DNA from: Oscillospiraceae bacterium
Lineage (GTDB): Bacteria; Bacillota; Clostridia; Oscillospirales; Ruminococcaceae
DNA length: 34,786 nucleotides
Assembly (NCBI GenBank): GCA_017547525.1
Contig: JAFYPL010000012.1
Coordinates: forward strand, 1 to 34,786
Reading direction: 5' to 3'
Shown here piece by piece: positions 32,799-34,786 of the stretch. The notes below the pieces were generated by a model. That model did not search any database and was not told the origin of the DNA. It worked only from the letters and a program-made list of their open reading frames with translations. Positions within the stretch are counted from its first letter, which is position 1. Every line of letters begins with the position of its first letter. Position numbers and translations under genes: made by a program.

Positions 32799-34013
32799 TT
32801 ATGTAACATATTTATATGTCATTTCATTGAATCTTAAAAAAGTGTTTCCATCTTCTGTCATCACATCAAAGTAAACAGTAAAATTGTATTTTTCTTCCGC
32901 TTCGGGGTTTTCAGCATAGATAAGTACTTTTATTTTGCTGTCTGACACATATTCTGCAGAAATTTGCCTTGACTGAGGACCAAAGCCCCAGCCTATTTCA
33001 GTAGGGTTAGTATAGGTCATTGTTTTACTGTTATAGTCAGTGGTAGGTACAAACCAATTTTCAAACCCATACAGCTGGTATGCTATCATTTGTGCGTGGT
33101 TTAAATTATAAATTATATCTCCACCCCTGTCATCCACATATTTTACAAGATTCTTATACGGATAGTTTTCGTCATAACTTTTACTGTTTTCAAATGTGAA
33201 AATATAATTTGTCATAAACAAACGGTTTGCATTTTCTGGTTTTACATCAGCCAGTTTATAGTTGTCACTGCGGCCGTATTCAACCATATGTTTTGCCAGT
33301 GCAGCTGCTATATCTGGTAGTTTTTCTGTATTAAAGTTTACAGCAGGGTATGGTTCTGTCTGTGGCGGTGTTATATTGTATTTATTGGCAGTATATTGCC
33401 AGCCATTGTCAGTCTGTTTTGCCTGCATAATACGCTGGTGGCTATTGCCGTTATAGTACTGTGCAGTATATTCCACTGTTATACAGCCGTCATCTTCACT
33501 GTAGTCCGTAATATATACAGGTTTCATTGACGGTTCGTGGGAATAGGTGTCAAATGTATATACATTTTGCTCTGCCTTATAATTGCCAGTTTCTTTCAGA
33601 AAATCTGCCGTTACTCCAAAAGTGTCACAAAGGTGTTTTTCATATACCTCTGCTGGTACAGCCAGATAATCCTTCTGATATAATTTCACTGTGCCATACA
33701 AATCTATGAATTTATCAATATCTTTGCCTATAACACAGTTTTCATAGTATGAATTCAGTCTGTAGAGCAGGTCGCCCTCTCCGTTTTCCAAATTCCAGTA
33801 TACCATCTCGCTGTATACCAAATCATACAACAGTTTTTTCGCATATAATGGCGCATCACCGCCTATGGTTTCTTCTTCCCTTGGTGTATGAACAGGCTGT
33901 ATCTGTGATGTAGTTTTACTTTCACCTGTAGAATTACTGTTGTCTGTTTCAGGGGCGCTTACACAACCTGTAAACATAATAAAACATAAAATTATTGCCA
34001 TCAGACTTTTCAT
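32799..34013 (-). CDS. Putative lipoprotein of unknown function
   Basis: A 404-residue protein with a lipoprotein signal peptide: MKSLMAIILCFIMFTGC, with the lipobox cysteine at C17. A Ser/Thr-rich linker (about 18-50) follows, then a ~350-residue domain of alternating strands and helices rich in Tyr and Asn that I do not recognize. It should be anchored on the outer face of the membrane. It lies alone, with its own promoter (34036-34064), between two copies of a 30-nt hairpin repeat. The ribosome site is weak (GGGAT), so expression may be low. No catalytic motif is visible. Confidence 0.8.
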   Translation of the reverse strand: MKSLMAIILCFIMFTGCVSAPETDNSNSTGESKTTSQIQPVHTPREEETIGGDAPLYAKKLLYDLVYSEMVYWNLENGEGDLLYRLNSYYENCVIGKDIDKFIDLYGTVKLYQKDYLAVPAEVYEKHLCDTFGVTADFLKETGNYKAEQNVYTFDTYSHEPSMKPVYITDYSEDDGCITVEYTAQYYNGNSHQRIMQAKQTDNGWQYTANKYNITPPQTEPYPAVNFNTEKLPDIAAALAKHMVEYGRSDNYKLADVKPENANRLFMTNYIFTFENSKSYDENYPYKNLVKYVDDRGGDIIYNLNHAQMIAYQLYGFENWFVPTTDYNSKTMTYTNPTEIGWGFGPQSRQISAEYVSDSKIKVLIYAENPEAEEKYNFTVYFDVMTEDGNTFLRFNEMTYKYVT

Positions 34014-34035
34014 AATACATATCCCGTATTGATTT

Positions 34036-34064
34036 AGTATAATTTATACAAATTTGCCTTTCAA
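34036..34064 (-). promoter_or_regulatory. Promoter of the lipoprotein gene
   Basis: Minus-strand TTGAAA (34059-34064) and TATACT (34036-34041) with a 17-base spacer. Confidence 0.6.
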
Positions 34065-34158
34065 AATTGAGTTCTCTCTTAAATTAAGAAAATTCATATT
34101 TTCAATTATATCTTATCAAGCAAATGTGAAAATTTCTATCAATTTTTAATATAATCAT

Positions 34159-34188
34159 CTGTTCACAAAATTGGAATTTATCGAACAG
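34159..34188. repeat. 30-nt hairpin repeat, copy B
   Basis: CTGTTCA, a 16-base loop with AAAATTGGAATTTAT, then CGAACAG. It matches copy A in 24 of 30 positions, in the same orientation. A weaker relative is at 513-542 near the other end of the window. Confidence 0.6.
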
Positions 34189-34209
34189 TTCAGTTTATCA
34201 AAATTGTTC

Positions 34210-34248
34210 CAAAACAAAAGGCAACCTTTACAGTTGCCTTTTGTTTTG
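34210..34248 (-). terminator. Terminator of the glucuronate isomerase gene
   Basis: A 15-bp perfect stem (CAAAACAAAAGGCAA / TTGCCTTTTGTTTTG), 9-base loop. It starts 37 bases past the stop at 34285 in the leftward direction. Confidence 0.8.
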
Positions 34249-34284
34249 ATAAGAGAATTGAGGTTTATGTAAAACACAAAAAAT

Positions 34285-34743
34285 TTAAAAACCGAAAAAT
34301 TCTATTGCGTTTTTACAACATATATTCTGCACCATTTCACCAAATGTTTCCATATCACAAGGATACTGCCCATCCTCCACCAAAGTGCCGATTTTGTTGC
34401 ACAGTATACGGCGGAAATATTCGTGGCGTACAAATGATGTAAATGCACGGGAGTCTGTAAGCATTCCCACAGAGCCTGACAGCAAACCAGTTTCCATAAG
34501 CTGGTCAAGCTGGTCGCTGATTCCACGGATATGGTCAAGCAGCCACCACGCAGCACCATACTGCACCTTTGCACCGTTTGCTGCAAAGTTTACTGCCATT
34601 GTGGACATCATTGCACTGTCAACAGGATTCAAATTGTACAGTATTGTTTTTGGCAGTTTATCAGCCTTTTCCATATCTCCGAGAAATTCACTGAGCAGGA
34701 AAGGGTTTGTGATTTCACCCATACTGTCACCGCCTGCATCTGC
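34285..34743 (-). CDS. uxaC: Glucuronate isomerase (UxaC), C-terminal third only; 5' end broken
   Basis: The open frame codes for ~152 residues that match the end of UxaC: ADAGGDSMGEI, LPKTILYNLNPVDSAMM, GAKVQYGAAWWLLD, VGMLTDSRAF, and RHEYFRRILCNKIG, and it stops normally. UxaC isomerizes glucuronate to fructuronate in uronic acid breakdown and is about 465 residues long, so roughly 310 residues are missing. An in-frame TGA at 34744-34746 ends similarity right before ADAGG, where the family would go on. The first ATG in frame is at 34722 and has no ribosome site. It is either a pseudogene fragment or an assembly join; the upstream 40 bases read as another protein. Confidence 0.85.
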   Translation of the reverse strand, partial: ADAGGDSMGEITNPFLLSEFLGDMEKADKLPKTILYNLNPVDSAMMSTMAVNFAANGAKVQYGAAWWLLDHIRGISDQLDQLMETGLLSGSVGMLTDSRAFTSFVRHEYFRRILCNKIGTLVEDGQYPCDMETFGEMVQNICCKNAIEFFGF

Positions 34744-34786
34744 TCAGAAAAAACCGCTTCGTCTTCTACTATCGCAATATGGTACA
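34740..34786 (-). other. Possible N-terminus of a response regulator joined to the uxaC fragment
   Basis: In a different frame from uxaC the minus strand reads YHIAIVEDEAVFSEQ from 34784 to 34740. IAIVEDE is the usual first strand and acidic pocket of response-regulator receiver domains, typically starting MYxIAIVEDE; the base before the window edge would complete ATG. Beyond residue ~15 the frame turns into unrelated sequence, exactly where uxaC similarity begins. The identification rests on only 15 residues. Confidence 0.35.

Overview
The window looks like a chromosomal stretch from an anaerobic, probably gut-dwelling member of the Clostridia (Oscillospirales/Ruminococcaceae-like). The reasons are a moderate-to-low GC content, strong AGGAGG ribosome binding sites, sigma-A promoters, a class III (Firmicutes-type) fructose-1,6-bisphosphatase, a ymdB-spoVS pair, an F-type ATP synthase with a sodium-type c subunit, and carbohydrate genes (family 2 glycosidase, glucuronate isomerase remnant). 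Nothing looks like prophage, insertion sequence or CRISPR; this is mostly core genome with a few accessory islands.

Layout. 0-0.6 kb: the 3' end of an AraC-type regulator. 0.6-5.2 kb: single minus-strand genes, each with its own terminator (amidohydrolase-fold protein without its metal histidines, SGNH hydrolase, ZIP metal transporter, iron-containing alcohol dehydrogenase), then tRNA-Pro. 5.5-8.2 kb: a FlaR-like nucleotide kinase divergent from a two-gene operon (TetR regulator plus a phenylacetate-CoA-ligase-like enzyme) whose promoter is overlapped by a perfect 24-bp palindrome. 8.2-15.3 kb: the complete ATP synthase operon, transcribed leftward as atpZ-atpI-atpB-E-F-H-A-G-D-C. 15.7-18.5 kb: a family 2 glycosidase with a small DUF1653 gene, divergent from a second TetR gene across a cluster of ACAATAT inverted repeats. 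18.6-23.7 kb: a CAU-anticodon tRNA, a PfkB sugar kinase, fructose bisphosphatase, fructose-bisphosphate aldolase and an OGG1-type DNA glycosylase, all leftward.

At 23.75-24.13 kb lies a gene-free segment packed with TTTTCAACA / TTTTCCACA motifs, which resemble DnaA boxes. Transcription diverges from it: almost everything to the left runs leftward, and the next five genes to the right run rightward (a small membrane protein, rlmB, a very degenerate P-type ATPase-like protein, ymdB, spoVS). From 29.4 kb genes alternate: folA, ypsA-like, M18 aminopeptidase, metallo-beta-lactamase-fold hydrolase, an unknown lipoprotein bracketed by two copies of a 30-nt hairpin repeat, and a broken glucuronate isomerase fused at the window edge to what looks like the start of a response regulator.

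Most unusual items: (1) the 946-residue P-type ATPase-like protein at 25.3-28.1 kb, which keeps the fold order of a heavy-metal ATPase but has lost the CPC, TGES, DKTGT and GDGxND motifs and gained a ~385-residue acidic tail; (2) the DnaA-box-like cluster at the transcription divergence; (3) the amidohydrolase lacking all metal-binding histidines; (4) the repeat pair and broken junction near the right edge. Start sites were chosen by ribosome binding site; several differ from the longest possible reading frame, and this is stated in each entry.
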